This document shows positions 1-7,644 of a DNA stretch of 22,721 nt, piece by piece. The stretch covers positions 1 to 22,721 of the forward strand of contig CAYLSO010000161.1 of the NCBI GenBank assembly GCA_964386525.1. The letters run 5' to 3'. The position numbers and the translations under genes were made by a program. The notes under the pieces were generated by a model. The model did no database searches. It saw only the letters and a program-made list of their open reading frames with translations, and was not told the DNA's origin. How positions within the stretch are numbered: the first letter of the stretch is position 1; each line of letters begins with the position of its first letter. Source of the DNA: CAYLSO01 sp964386525 (lineage in GTDB: Bacteria > Eisenbacteria > RBG-16-71-46 > DASYSL01).

Positions 1-1935
1 GCGGTGCCGGCGGCGAGCATCGCCTACCACGCCGAGCGCAACCACTTCTCCAACTGGTTCACGGCCCGCACCGAGTTCGCCCTGGCCCACAAGCTGCGGC
101 CGCGCCAGGTCTCCGACTTCCCGACCCTCGAGGACCTGCGCCGCGACCTCATCACCTCGATCGCGGATTACCGCCGCGAGCAGAGCGAACGGTTGGTGGG
201 GGACTTCGACCGCACCGCCTTCGACCCCTCGAGCGCCTTCTTCGCGCGGGTCGGCGGCGGCTCGCTGGGCGGCAAGGCGCGCGGCCTGGCGTTCGTGCGC
301 TACCTGCTCAACTACCACCGCGTCGGGACGCGGTTCCCGGGCGTGCGCGTCGCCGTGCCGCCGGCCGTGGTGCTGGCCACCGACTGCTTCGACCGCTTCC
401 TGGCGGAGAACTCCCTGCTCGACTTCGCGCTCAACGGCCAGGACGACGCCGAGCTGGCGCGGCGCTTCCTGGCCGCGCCGCTGCCGACCGAGGTGATCCA
501 GGACCTGGTGGCCTTCCTCGAGGCGGTGCGCTGGCCGCTGGCGGTGCGCTCCTCGAGCCTGCTGGAGGACTCGCAGTACCAGCCGTTCACCGGCGTCTAC
601 GAGACCTACATGCTGCCCAACAACGCCGCCTCCCTGCACGCGCGGCTCGAGCCGCTCATGCAGGCGGTCAAGCGCGTCTACGCCTCCACCTTCACGCAGC
701 ACGCCAAGGCCTACCTGCGGGCCACGCCCTACCGCCTGGAAGAGGAGAAGATGGCGGTCATCCTGCAGAAGGTGGTGGGGGCGCCGCGCGGGCGGCGCTA
801 CTACCCCGACTTCTCCGGCGTGGCGCGCTCGCACAACTTCTACCCGGTGCCGCCGCTGCGCTCCGAGGACGGCGTGGCGACGGTGGCGCTCGGCCTGGGC
901 CGCGAGGTGGTGGAGGGCGACAAGGCGCTGAGCTTCTGCCCGCGCGACCCGCGCCACATCCTGCACTTCTCCTCGGTGCCGGACATCCTGGCGAACTCGC
1001 AGCGCGAGTTCTGGGCGCTCGAGCTCGACCACGAGGCGGCGGCGGACCCCGAGCAGGCGATGCGCGAGACGCGCTTCGCCCTGGAGGCGGCCGAGGCGGA
1101 CGGGGCGCTGTTCGCGGTGGGCTCGACCTACTCGCCCGAGGACCACGCGGTCTACGACGGCCTGGCGCGACCGGGCGTGCGGCTGGTGACCTTCGCGCCG
1201 GTGCTCAAGCACGGCGTCTTCCCGCTGGCCGACGTGCTGACGCTGCTGCTCGACATCGGCACGCGCGGCATGAACCGCGCCGCCGAGATCGAGTTCGCCG
1301 TGCGTCTGAGCCCCGACCGCTCGCTGCCGCACGAGTTCGGCTTCCTGCAGATGCGGCCGCTGGTGCTGTCGAAGGAGACCGACCAGCTGAACGTGGACGA
1401 GATCCACCCCGAGCGCCTGCTGTGCCGCAGCCCCCAGGTGCTCGGCAACGGCGTCCTCGACGACCTGCACGACCTGGTGGTGGTGGACTTCCACCGCTTC
1501 GACCGCTCGCGCAGCCGCGCGGCGGCCGCCGAGGTGGCGCGCTTCAACGCGCAACTGACGGGCGAGGGCCGGCCCTACCTGCTGATCGGGGTGGGGCGCT
1601 GGGGCTCGACCGACCCGTGGCTCGGCATCCCGGTGCGCTGGGACGAGATCGCCGGGGCGCGCGTCATCGTCGAGACCGGCTTCAAGGACCTCCGGGTGAC
1701 GCCCTCCCAGGGCAGCCATTTCTTTCAGAACCTGACCTCGTTCCAGGTCGGCTACTTCACGGTCAACGCCGACGTCGGCGAGGGCTTCGTGGACTGGCAG
1801 TGGATCGCCGCGCAGCCGTCGGTGGGCGAGTGGGGGCTGGTGCGCCACCTGCGCTTCGCGGAGCCGCTGGTGGTGAAGATGAACGGGCGGCGCAACGAGG
1901 GCATCATCTACAAGCCGGCGCGCCACCTCGGGTAG
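1..1935 (+). CDS. PEP/pyruvate-binding (ATP-grasp) domain protein, 5' partial
   Basis: This reading frame is open from the first base of the window, so the N-terminus is probably missing. The first in-frame start is GTG at 4; residues below count from it. The protein resembles the nucleotide-binding half of PEP synthase and pyruvate phosphate dikinase. Visible motifs are a Gly-rich GGGSLGGKARGL loop (84-95), the canonical RSSSLLEDSQYQPFTGVYE-type segment (182-200), and an FGFLQMRPL strand (445-453) like the ILQARP strand that ends this fold. A further stretch of about 190 residues follows, with conserved-looking VGRWGSTDPWLGIPV and GSHFFQNL patches that I cannot assign. I see no TSHTA-type phosphohistidine swivel domain and no PEP-utilising barrel. 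In many bacteria this architecture has an N-terminal response-regulator receiver domain, which would lie left of the window. The substrate and phosphate acceptor are unknown. The family call is firm; the biochemical role is not. Confidence 0.88.
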   Translation, partial: AVPAASIAYHAERNHFSNWFTARTEFALAHKLRPRQVSDFPTLEDLRRDLITSIADYRREQSERLVGDFDRTAFDPSSAFFARVGGGSLGGKARGLAFVRYLLNYHRVGTRFPGVRVAVPPAVVLATDCFDRFLAENSLLDFALNGQDDAELARRFLAAPLPTEVIQDLVAFLEAVRWPLAVRSSSLLEDSQYQPFTGVYETYMLPNNAASLHARLEPLMQAVKRVYASTFTQHAKAYLRATPYRLEEEKMAVILQKVVGAPRGRRYYPDFSGVARSHNFYPVPPLRSEDGVATVALGLGREVVEGDKALSFCPRDPRHILHFSSVPDILANSQREFWALELDHEAAADPEQAMRETRFALEAAEADGALFAVGSTYSPEDHAVYDGLARPGVRLVTFAPVLKHGVFPLADVLTLLLDIGTRGMNRAAEIEFAVRLSPDRSLPHEFGFLQMRPLVLSKETDQLNVDEIHPERLLCRSPQVLGNGVLDDLHDLVVVDFHRFDRSRSRAAAAEVARFNAQLTGEGRPYLLIGVGRWGSTDPWLGIPVRWDEIAGARVIVETGFKDLRVTPSQGSHFFQNLTSFQVGYFTVNADVGEGFVDWQWIAAQPSVGEWGLVRHLRFAEPLVVKMNGRRNEGIIYKPARHLG

Positions 1936-1968
1936 GGGGCCGGTCGGGCGTCGGCCTCCGGCCAGCGC

Positions 1969-1998
1969 CAGGTCCCGGCCGGGTGCGCCCGGGACCTG
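1969..1998. terminator. Hairpin between convergent genes, possible two-way terminator
   Basis: A perfect 10-bp inverted repeat (CAGGTCCCGG at 1969-1978 and CCGGGACCTG at 1989-1998) encloses a 10-nt loop. It sits between the stop at 1935 (+) and the stop at 2037 (-), where a bidirectional terminator is expected. Neither side has a T-run, so it is not a textbook intrinsic terminator. Confidence 0.5.
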
Positions 1999-2036
1999 AC
2001 GTGCGACGGGATGCTGTCCGCGCCGGCGGCCGGCGC

Positions 2037-4754
2037 CTAGCCCTTCGACTGGCGCTGCGCTTCCAGGGCGCGCTTGACGCGGGCCCGCGTCTCCAGCAGG
2101 TGGGCGAGCACGGCGTCGCTCATGCCCGCCGGCGCCGCCAGCTTCGCGGCGCACGCCCCGTCGATGCGGCCCAGGTGCAGGCGCGCCAGGGCGCGGGCGT
2201 CGTCGGTGCCCGGCGGCGCCGGGTCCACCACCCAGCGGGCGAGGTTGTCCACGTAGGCGCGCTGCAACTCGCGGCGCGTGCCCGCTCCGTTGACGGCGCG
2301 CAGCGCCGCCGCCGGGTCGCGGCGCGCCTCGGCGGCCGCCGAGCCGACGCCGAACTCGCCCCAGATGGCGCCGGTCAACTCGTCGAACATCTCCGCCAGG
2401 GTCAGCGGATCGGCCGAGCGGCTCTCCGCCTCGCGCACGCGCGCCACCATCGGCGCGCCGGTGAGCCGCTGCAGCACCCCCATCTGGACGAGCAGCACGC
2501 GGCTGTACCACGCGTAATCGATGCGGCCGCCGAACAGGTTCGACTCCCAGTCCCAGTAGCGGTTGGCGCCCATGCGGTTGAGCATCTGCTCCGACAGCCC
2601 GAAGGCGTCGGGCGCGAAGGCGCGCCGGGCGAGGAAGGCCAGCGCGGCGCGCTGCTTGGCCGCCGGCACCGGCGTGAAGGGGTCGGGTGCGCCGGGGTCG
2701 CCGTAGTGGGCGCGGCTCACCTGCTGGCCGCCGATGTACTTGAGGCCGTGCGACAGGGCGCGCGTGTACTGCACGAGGACGGCGTCGGCGGCGCGGCGCA
2801 GCACCGGGAAGCCGTCCCCTTTGGCCAGGATCCGCTCCTCGAAGCGCGGCGACGACCACAGGCCCGCCAGGTACGCGGCGCGCTCCTCGCCGAAGCCGAG
2901 CGGGTCGTCGCCCAGGTCGTAGATGTTGTTGCGCGGGTCGAGCGCGTCGGCGGGGTAGGTGTCCTCGTCGGTGCCGTACTGGCGGCCGGGCAGGGTGGAC
3001 TCGGCGGCGATGGCGTCCAGCTTCTCCTTCTCGTCCCACGGCGTCTTGGCGGCGGTGGGCGTGTAGCCGTAGCGGATCGCCCAGAGATCGTACGGGCCTA
3101 CGGTCGGCGAGTAGTAGTACTTCTGCCGCCCCGGATCCTTGGAGATGAACGGCGTGTCGTAGTCCATGATCGATCCGGTCATGCCGTTCTGCTCGACGTA
3201 GGCCGGGTCGCCCAGCTTGTCGGCGGGGACGGCGACGCTCGACTGGAAGTTGTGGCGCAGGCCGAGGGTGTGGCCGACCTCGTGGATGACCAGCGCCTTG
3301 ACGGCCTGGCCGATGTACTCCTCGGGCACCGGGCTGCCGGGGGGCAGCGAGCCGTCCATCAAGAGGTCGAAGTTGACCAGCGCGTTGCCCTCGACCATGC
3401 CGAGGCCGTAGCTGCAGAAGTGGCGCCCGAAGCCGCGCTCCATCGGCTCGCGGGACACCCCGCTCAGCAGCTCCTCGACCGTCTCCGGCCCCACCCAGCG
3501 GCGGTAGTAGTTGCGGTAGCCGAGGATCACGGAGGCCTCGATGAGGATGTCGGCGTCGAGGATCTGGCCGGTGCGCGGGTCGACGCGGCTGGGGCCGATG
3601 GCGCCGAAGCTCGGCTCGCTCGAGGTGATCCAGCGGATGGTGCTGTAGCGCACGTCGGCGGCGTCGAAGGCCGAGTCGGCCGGCTGCGGCTTGGCCGCGA
3701 TGGCGTTCTTGAAGCCGGCCTTCTCGAAGGCCTTGTTCCACTCCTCGATGCCGGCGCCGACGTACGGGCGCCACTTCTCCGGGATGGTGTTCTCGAGGTA
3801 GAAGACGATGGGCTGCTCGGGCTCGGAGGCGGCCGCGTAGAGGTCCTTCTTCTTCAGGTTCCACCGGTTGACGTAGTGGACCATGTAGTTCTCGAAGTTG
3901 TCCCGCGAGAAGTCCTTGGCGTTGGTGTTGAAGAAGCCGACGCGGTCGTCCTCGAGGCGCGGCACGTAGCCGCCCAGCTCGGGCAGCTCGGAGAGCGAGT
4001 AGCGGATGGTGACCGGGATGAAGCGCGCGTCGGAGACCGTGCTGACCGTCGCCTCCTCGCGGTTGCCGGGCACCAGCGTGAAGTCGCCCTCCATCTCGAC
4101 GTTCTTGGGGAAGACGCGCAGCAGGCCCAGGGTGCTCTTCTTGTCGTCGATGCGCGCCGCGCTGCCGATGTAGTTCTTCATGGCCAGCTGCAGGTCCGCG
4201 TAGTCGGAGAGCACCAGCGAGCCGAGGTCCACCAGCAGACTGTCGCCGCGCTCGCTCTCGATCTTGAAGTTGTGCGCCACCGAGGGCGCGAAGGAGAGCT
4301 CGACGGCGCGCATCAGGGCCGAGTCGCCGGAGGCGGTGAAGCGCAGGTTGTCCTTGACCATCTGGATCTGGTCGGCCTTGCGGCGGAAGCGCACCACGTC
4401 CTCGCCCATGGTCAGGCCGCCGAGGATGAAGTTGGAGCCGATGCCGCGCCCGACCGTGAGGGCCAGCAGGTACTGCCGGTCGAGCTGGTCTGTGCGCAGC
4501 ATCAGGTACCAGGCGTCCTTCTTCTTGAAGATGCGGAAGAGGCCGGCCTTCTCCTCGGCCTCCTTGGTCACCGCCGACCAGTCCTTCATGTCCTTGTTGC
4601 CGGCCGCCGCGGCCGCCGGCTTGCCGGGCTTGGCGGGCGGCGGGCCGAACTGCGTCTTCTCGTCGTCGGCGGCGGCCGGGGCCGTGCCGAGGAGCAGGGC
4701 CGCCAGCAGGGCCGGCGCGAAACGGGCCGTGAGGGTGACGCGGCGCGGGATCAT
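2037..4754 (-). CDS. Secreted zinc-dependent metalloprotease (DUF5117/DUF4953 type)
   Basis: The product is about 905 residues. The ATG at 4754 has GGAGG six bases upstream and is followed by a signal peptide: basic start, hydrophobic core FAPALLAALLLG, and an APAAA-type cleavage region near residue 28. A DUF5118/DUF5117-like N-terminal half precedes the catalytic part. The catalytic motif HEVGHTLGLRH (491-501) fits HExxHxxGxxH, giving zinc ligands H491, H495 and H501 with E492 as general base. S-I-M-D-Y at 528-532 looks like the metzincin Met-turn. The enzyme should act outside the cytoplasm on peptides or proteins; the substrate is unknown. It is transcribed alone, 224 bp downstream of the Memo gene, and has its own candidate promoter. 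The open frame continues upstream of 4754, but that part is low-complexity Arg/Ala sequence antisense-like to other genes, so I excluded it. The family call is firm; the physiological role is open. Confidence 0.93.
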   Translation of the reverse strand: MIPRRVTLTARFAPALLAALLLGTAPAAADDEKTQFGPPPAKPGKPAAAAAGNKDMKDWSAVTKEAEEKAGLFRIFKKKDAWYLMLRTDQLDRQYLLALTVGRGIGSNFILGGLTMGEDVVRFRRKADQIQMVKDNLRFTASGDSALMRAVELSFAPSVAHNFKIESERGDSLLVDLGSLVLSDYADLQLAMKNYIGSAARIDDKKSTLGLLRVFPKNVEMEGDFTLVPGNREEATVSTVSDARFIPVTIRYSLSELPELGGYVPRLEDDRVGFFNTNAKDFSRDNFENYMVHYVNRWNLKKKDLYAAASEPEQPIVFYLENTIPEKWRPYVGAGIEEWNKAFEKAGFKNAIAAKPQPADSAFDAADVRYSTIRWITSSEPSFGAIGPSRVDPRTGQILDADILIEASVILGYRNYYRRWVGPETVEELLSGVSREPMERGFGRHFCSYGLGMVEGNALVNFDLLMDGSLPPGSPVPEEYIGQAVKALVIHEVGHTLGLRHNFQSSVAVPADKLGDPAYVEQNGMTGSIMDYDTPFISKDPGRQKYYYSPTVGPYDLWAIRYGYTPTAAKTPWDEKEKLDAIAAESTLPGRQYGTDEDTYPADALDPRNNIYDLGDDPLGFGEERAAYLAGLWSSPRFEERILAKGDGFPVLRRAADAVLVQYTRALSHGLKYIGGQQVSRAHYGDPGAPDPFTPVPAAKQRAALAFLARRAFAPDAFGLSEQMLNRMGANRYWDWESNLFGGRIDYAWYSRVLLVQMGVLQRLTGAPMVARVREAESRSADPLTLAEMFDELTGAIWGEFGVGSAAAEARRDPAAALRAVNGAGTRRELQRAYVDNLARWVVDPAPPGTDDARALARLHLGRIDGACAAKLAAPAGMSDAVLAHLLETRARVKRALEAQRQSKG

Positions 4755-4829
4755 GCGTGTCCTCCGAGAAACGGGAGAGCCTGGGCTTCGAGAGCCGACG
4801 TCCCGGGGACGCCAGAGGGGATCGCGCCC

Positions 4830-4858
4830 ATTGAAGGTCCGGGCCCGGGCCCGGTCAA
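4830..4858 (-). promoter_or_regulatory. Candidate sigma70-type promoter for the metalloprotease gene
   Basis: On the minus strand, TTGACC (4858-4853) and TTCAAT (4835-4830) are separated by exactly 17 bp. The first matches the -35 consensus at 5 of 6 positions and the second the -10 at 4 of 6. Transcription would start near 4823, leaving a leader of about 70 nt before the ATG at 4754. The spacer is itself a GGGCCC repeat. Confidence 0.5.
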
Positions 4859-4978
4859 GCGGGTTTACGGCGGCGGGCGGGGGCCGATGGCGCGAAATGT
4901 GTAATAAGGTTGTGAAGCCGCCGCGCGGCCGCGCAGGTCGGTCGCCGGGCGGCTCGGCCGGCGGGGCGAAGGCCTCGC

Positions 4979-6331
4979 CTACCCCCAGGCCATCGCGGCG
5001 CAGGTGACCACCGAGCCGCCCTCTTCCACCGACTGCTCGTAGCGCAAGAGGGTGCCGGGGCCGGGCGCGGCGGCGCGCAGCAGGGTGTACACCGCCGAGT
5101 AGCCGCAGATGCGCGTCGAATCCCCGTGCGTGGCCACGGCGTCGAACCAGGCGTCGGCATCGCCGGTGGCGGCGGCGTCGAGGGCGGCGCGGTCGGTGCG
5201 CCGGATCGCCCCCAGCGCCTCGCCGTCGATCGTCTCGGCGTCGCCGAAGCGGGCGCCCATGTGCGACAGGTCCACGGCGGCGAGGAAGAGGACGCGGCGG
5301 CCGGCGGCGCGGGCTCGCGCCGCCTCCTCGCGCAGGCCCTCGACCAGCGACGCGAAGAGCGGGTCGTCCGGCGGGCGCCGGTCGGCGTCCAGCAGGCGGT
5401 GGAAGCCGCCGCACAGCACGGGCACGAGTCGGGGGCGCGTGCCGAAACGGTAGGTCAGGTAGAGCGCCGAGAACTCGATCGAGTGCTCGCCGCGCAGCGC
5501 CGTCTCCTCCTCGAAGATCGCCTCGCCGGTGCGCTCGGCCAGGCGCGCCACCGCCTCGCGGTCGGCTTCGAGGTCGCCGAGCGGCGTGCGCACCGTCTTG
5601 GCGGTGAGGGCCGCGGTGCGCTCGTAGAGCGCGTGCCCGGTGCCGAGCAGGAAGACCAGGTCGGGCGGCCGCTCGGCCGGCAGCGCCAGGAAGCCGAGAG
5701 CGATGGCCGCCCCGGCGCGGCGCAGCTCGAGGTGGGGGACGGCCACCGCCGCGGGGTCGGCCGGCATGCCGGCGGGCGGGCCGCCGCCGGCGTCGAGGAT
5801 CGCCTGGGCCTCGGCGAAGTGGCCGCCGAGGAAGGCGCGCAGCTCGTGGGGGTCGGCCGGGTAGGACACGCCGGCCAGCTCCGGCTCGCGCACCTCGAGG
5901 CGGCGGTACGCGGCGGCGATCTCGCGTCGCCGCGCGAAGAAGCGCTCCGACTCGAGCAGGTAGAGGCGGTCGAGGTCGGCGACGAAGGCGCGCAGGCCGT
6001 CGGCGTGGCGCATGTCGCCGGTCTCGGCCACGGCGCGCGCCGCCAGCTCCTCGATGGTGCTCTCGCCGTCGAGCATCTGCAGCAGGGGCAGCACCTCGAA
6101 GCGCAGCATCACCGCGTTCTCGCAGACGCCGAGCGGGTCGCGGGCGACCAGGAAGTCGCGTCCCTGGTCCTGGGCGATGGTCAGCTCGAGCGGCCGCAGG
6201 CGGGGCCGCTCGGGAGCGGCGGCCGCGTCGCCGGCGCGCACCGCCCGTCCGTGCGCGTCCACCAGGAGCGGGGCGTCGCCGGCGGAGACCGGCTTGCCGT
6301 CGGGGCCGAGCAACTGCGGGCGCTCGCTCAC
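4979..6331 (-). CDS. amrB: Memo-family protein (AmmeMemoRadiSam system protein B) with N-terminal PqqD-like extension
   Basis: The product is 450 residues, against roughly 260-290 for plain Memo proteins. The C-terminal part (about 152-450) carries the family's landmarks: AGVSYPADPHELRAF (153-167), VPH (H200), LLGTGHALYE (H233), TPLGDLEADRE (249-259), EHSIEF (282-287), DLSHMG (354-359) and ICGYSAV (C409). H200, H233 and C409 match the proposed metal-site residues, although the usual PHAGY..SG loop is replaced by PHLELRRAG. Residues 41-125 resemble a PqqD-like winged helix, with a LLQMLDGESTIEELAARA core. The GTG start at 6331 overlaps the stop of the upstream M20 gene (GTGA), so the two are likely translationally coupled. 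Bacterial Memo proteins are usually linked with AMMECR1 and radical-SAM partners; neither is in the window. The reaction is unknown. Assignment to the family is confident; the meaning of the N-terminal domain is inference. Confidence 0.88.
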   Translation of the reverse strand: MSERPQLLGPDGKPVSAGDAPLLVDAHGRAVRAGDAAAAPERPRLRPLELTIAQDQGRDFLVARDPLGVCENAVMLRFEVLPLLQMLDGESTIEELAARAVAETGDMRHADGLRAFVADLDRLYLLESERFFARRREIAAAYRRLEVREPELAGVSYPADPHELRAFLGGHFAEAQAILDAGGGPPAGMPADPAAVAVPHLELRRAGAAIALGFLALPAERPPDLVFLLGTGHALYERTAALTAKTVRTPLGDLEADREAVARLAERTGEAIFEEETALRGEHSIEFSALYLTYRFGTRPRLVPVLCGGFHRLLDADRRPPDDPLFASLVEGLREEAARARAAGRRVLFLAAVDLSHMGARFGDAETIDGEALGAIRRTDRAALDAAATGDADAWFDAVATHGDSTRICGYSAVYTLLRAAAPGPGTLLRYEQSVEEGGSVVTCAAMAWG

Positions 6332-7515
6332 TGGCCTGCCTTGGCCAGATACGCCTCGAGCACCCGCGTGCCGACCTCCACGCCCAGCACCAGCGCCTCC
6401 TCGTCGATGTCGAAGCTGCCGGAATGGTGGCCGTGGATCTTGCCCTTGGCGGCGTTCTTCGAACCGACGGTGTAGTAGCAGCCCGGCACGCGCTCCAAGA
6501 AGTACGACATGTCCTCGGAGGCCATGGCGCGGTAGTCCGTGACCTGGGCAACCTCGGCCACCGCGGCGCGCGCCAGGCCGGCGACGCGCGCGTCGTTGAC
6601 GGTAGCCGGGTAGCCGGGCTCGTAGGCGAAGCGGTAGCCCGCGCCGTGCGCGCGGGCGACGCCACCCATCAGCTCATCGATGCGCTCGACCACGCGCGCG
6701 TTCTCGGCCGGGTCGTAGTAGCGGACGGTGCCGGCGAACCAGCCGGAGGTCGGCAGGATGTTGGTCTTGGTGCCGATCTGCACCTGGCCGACGGTGACCA
6801 CGATGGTGGCGAGCGGGTCGACGTTGCGCGCCACCACCGACTGCAGCGCGGTGATCATCTGTGCGGCGACCACGATCAGGTCGACGGTGGTGTGCGGCAT
6901 GGCCCCGTGGCCGCCCGCCGAGGCCAGCTCGACGCGGAACTCCCCCGAGCCCGCGAACACCGGTCCGGGATGCACCCCCACGCGGCCGTAGTCCTCTTCG
7001 TTGATGAGGTGCATGGCGAAGCAGGCGTCGGGCTTCACCAGGTCGAGCACGCCGTCGGCGATCATCTCGCGGGCGCCCCCGGCGCCCTCCTCGGCCGGCT
7101 GGAAGAGGAAGGCGACCGTGCCGGGCAGGGCGGCCCGCCTGCCGTGCAGCAGCTTGGCCAGTGTCAGGCCCACGGCCATGTGGCCGTCGTGGCCGCAGGC
7201 GTGCATACGCCCGGGGATCTCCGAAGCGAAGGGCAGGCCGGTCTCCTCTTGCAGCGGTAACGCGTCCATGTCGGCGCGGTAGAGAGCGGTGGGGCCGGGG
7301 CGGCCGCCGTCGAGCACGCCGACCACGCCGCTCTTGCCGATGCCGGTGTGCACGGCCAGCCCGAGGCCCTTCAGGTACTCGGCGACGCGGCCCGAAGTCC
7401 ACGGCAGGTCGAAGTCCAGCTCGGGATGGCGGTGGAACTCGCGGCGCAGCGCGACGACCTCGTCGGCGAGGGCGCGCGTCTCGGCGCTCACGCGCACGGC
7501 GGGCTCTGGCGACAT
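6328..7515 (-). CDS. M20 family metallopeptidase / amidohydrolase
   Basis: The product is 395 residues, the normal length for M20D aminoacylase-type enzymes (hippurate hydrolase, IAA-amino-acid hydrolase, N-acyl-amino-acid amidohydrolase). Conserved elements are REFHRHPEL (25-33), ADMDALPLQEETGLPF (81-96), MHACGHDGHMA (metal ligands C107 and H109), FQPAEEGAGGA (E142 as general base, E143 as ligand), H169, and HHSGSFDID (H364 as likely ligand). These enzymes cleave an acyl group or amino acid from an amide bond and use two divalent metals. No signal peptide is visible, so it is probably cytoplasmic. The ATG at 7515 has GGGAG seven bases upstream. Its stop overlaps the GTG of the Memo gene, so the two form one transcript. 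The exact substrate cannot be read from sequence. Confidence 0.94.
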   Translation of the reverse strand: MSPEPAVRVSAETRALADEVVALRREFHRHPELDFDLPWTSGRVAEYLKGLGLAVHTGIGKSGVVGVLDGGRPGPTALYRADMDALPLQEETGLPFASEIPGRMHACGHDGHMAVGLTLAKLLHGRRAALPGTVAFLFQPAEEGAGGAREMIADGVLDLVKPDACFAMHLINEEDYGRVGVHPGPVFAGSGEFRVELASAGGHGAMPHTTVDLIVVAAQMITALQSVVARNVDPLATIVVTVGQVQIGTKTNILPTSGWFAGTVRYYDPAENARVVERIDELMGGVARAHGAGYRFAYEPGYPATVNDARVAGLARAAVAEVAQVTDYRAMASEDMSYFLERVPGCYYTVGSKNAAKGKIHGHHSGSFDIDEEALVLGVEVGTRVLEAYLAKAGQ

Positions 7516-7644
7516 GGGAGGACTCCCTGGTTCAAGTTCCGGCGGCCGGGGGACGCGGCGGACGATCGCCGGCTGACCGTAGCACAGCCCGGCCGGCGGC
7601 GGCCACTTGACCGCCGGCCGGGCGGGCGTCGTAAGGTGGGCCGA

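Noticed and set aside
1422..4904. Very long plus-strand open frame overlapping the ATP-grasp and metalloprotease genes
   Set aside because: It is Arg/Gly/Ala/Val-rich low-complexity sequence, antisense to the metalloprotease with its clear motifs. Long spurious frames are expected at this GC content.
4755..6665. Upstream extension of the metalloprotease frame through the Memo gene
   Set aside because: The region reads as a real Memo protein in another frame, and the metalloprotease has a signal peptide and ribosome-binding site at 4754.
7607..7635. TTGACC before the GT4 gene as its promoter
   Set aside because: No acceptable -10 box lies 16-18 bp downstream, and the start codon would be too close.
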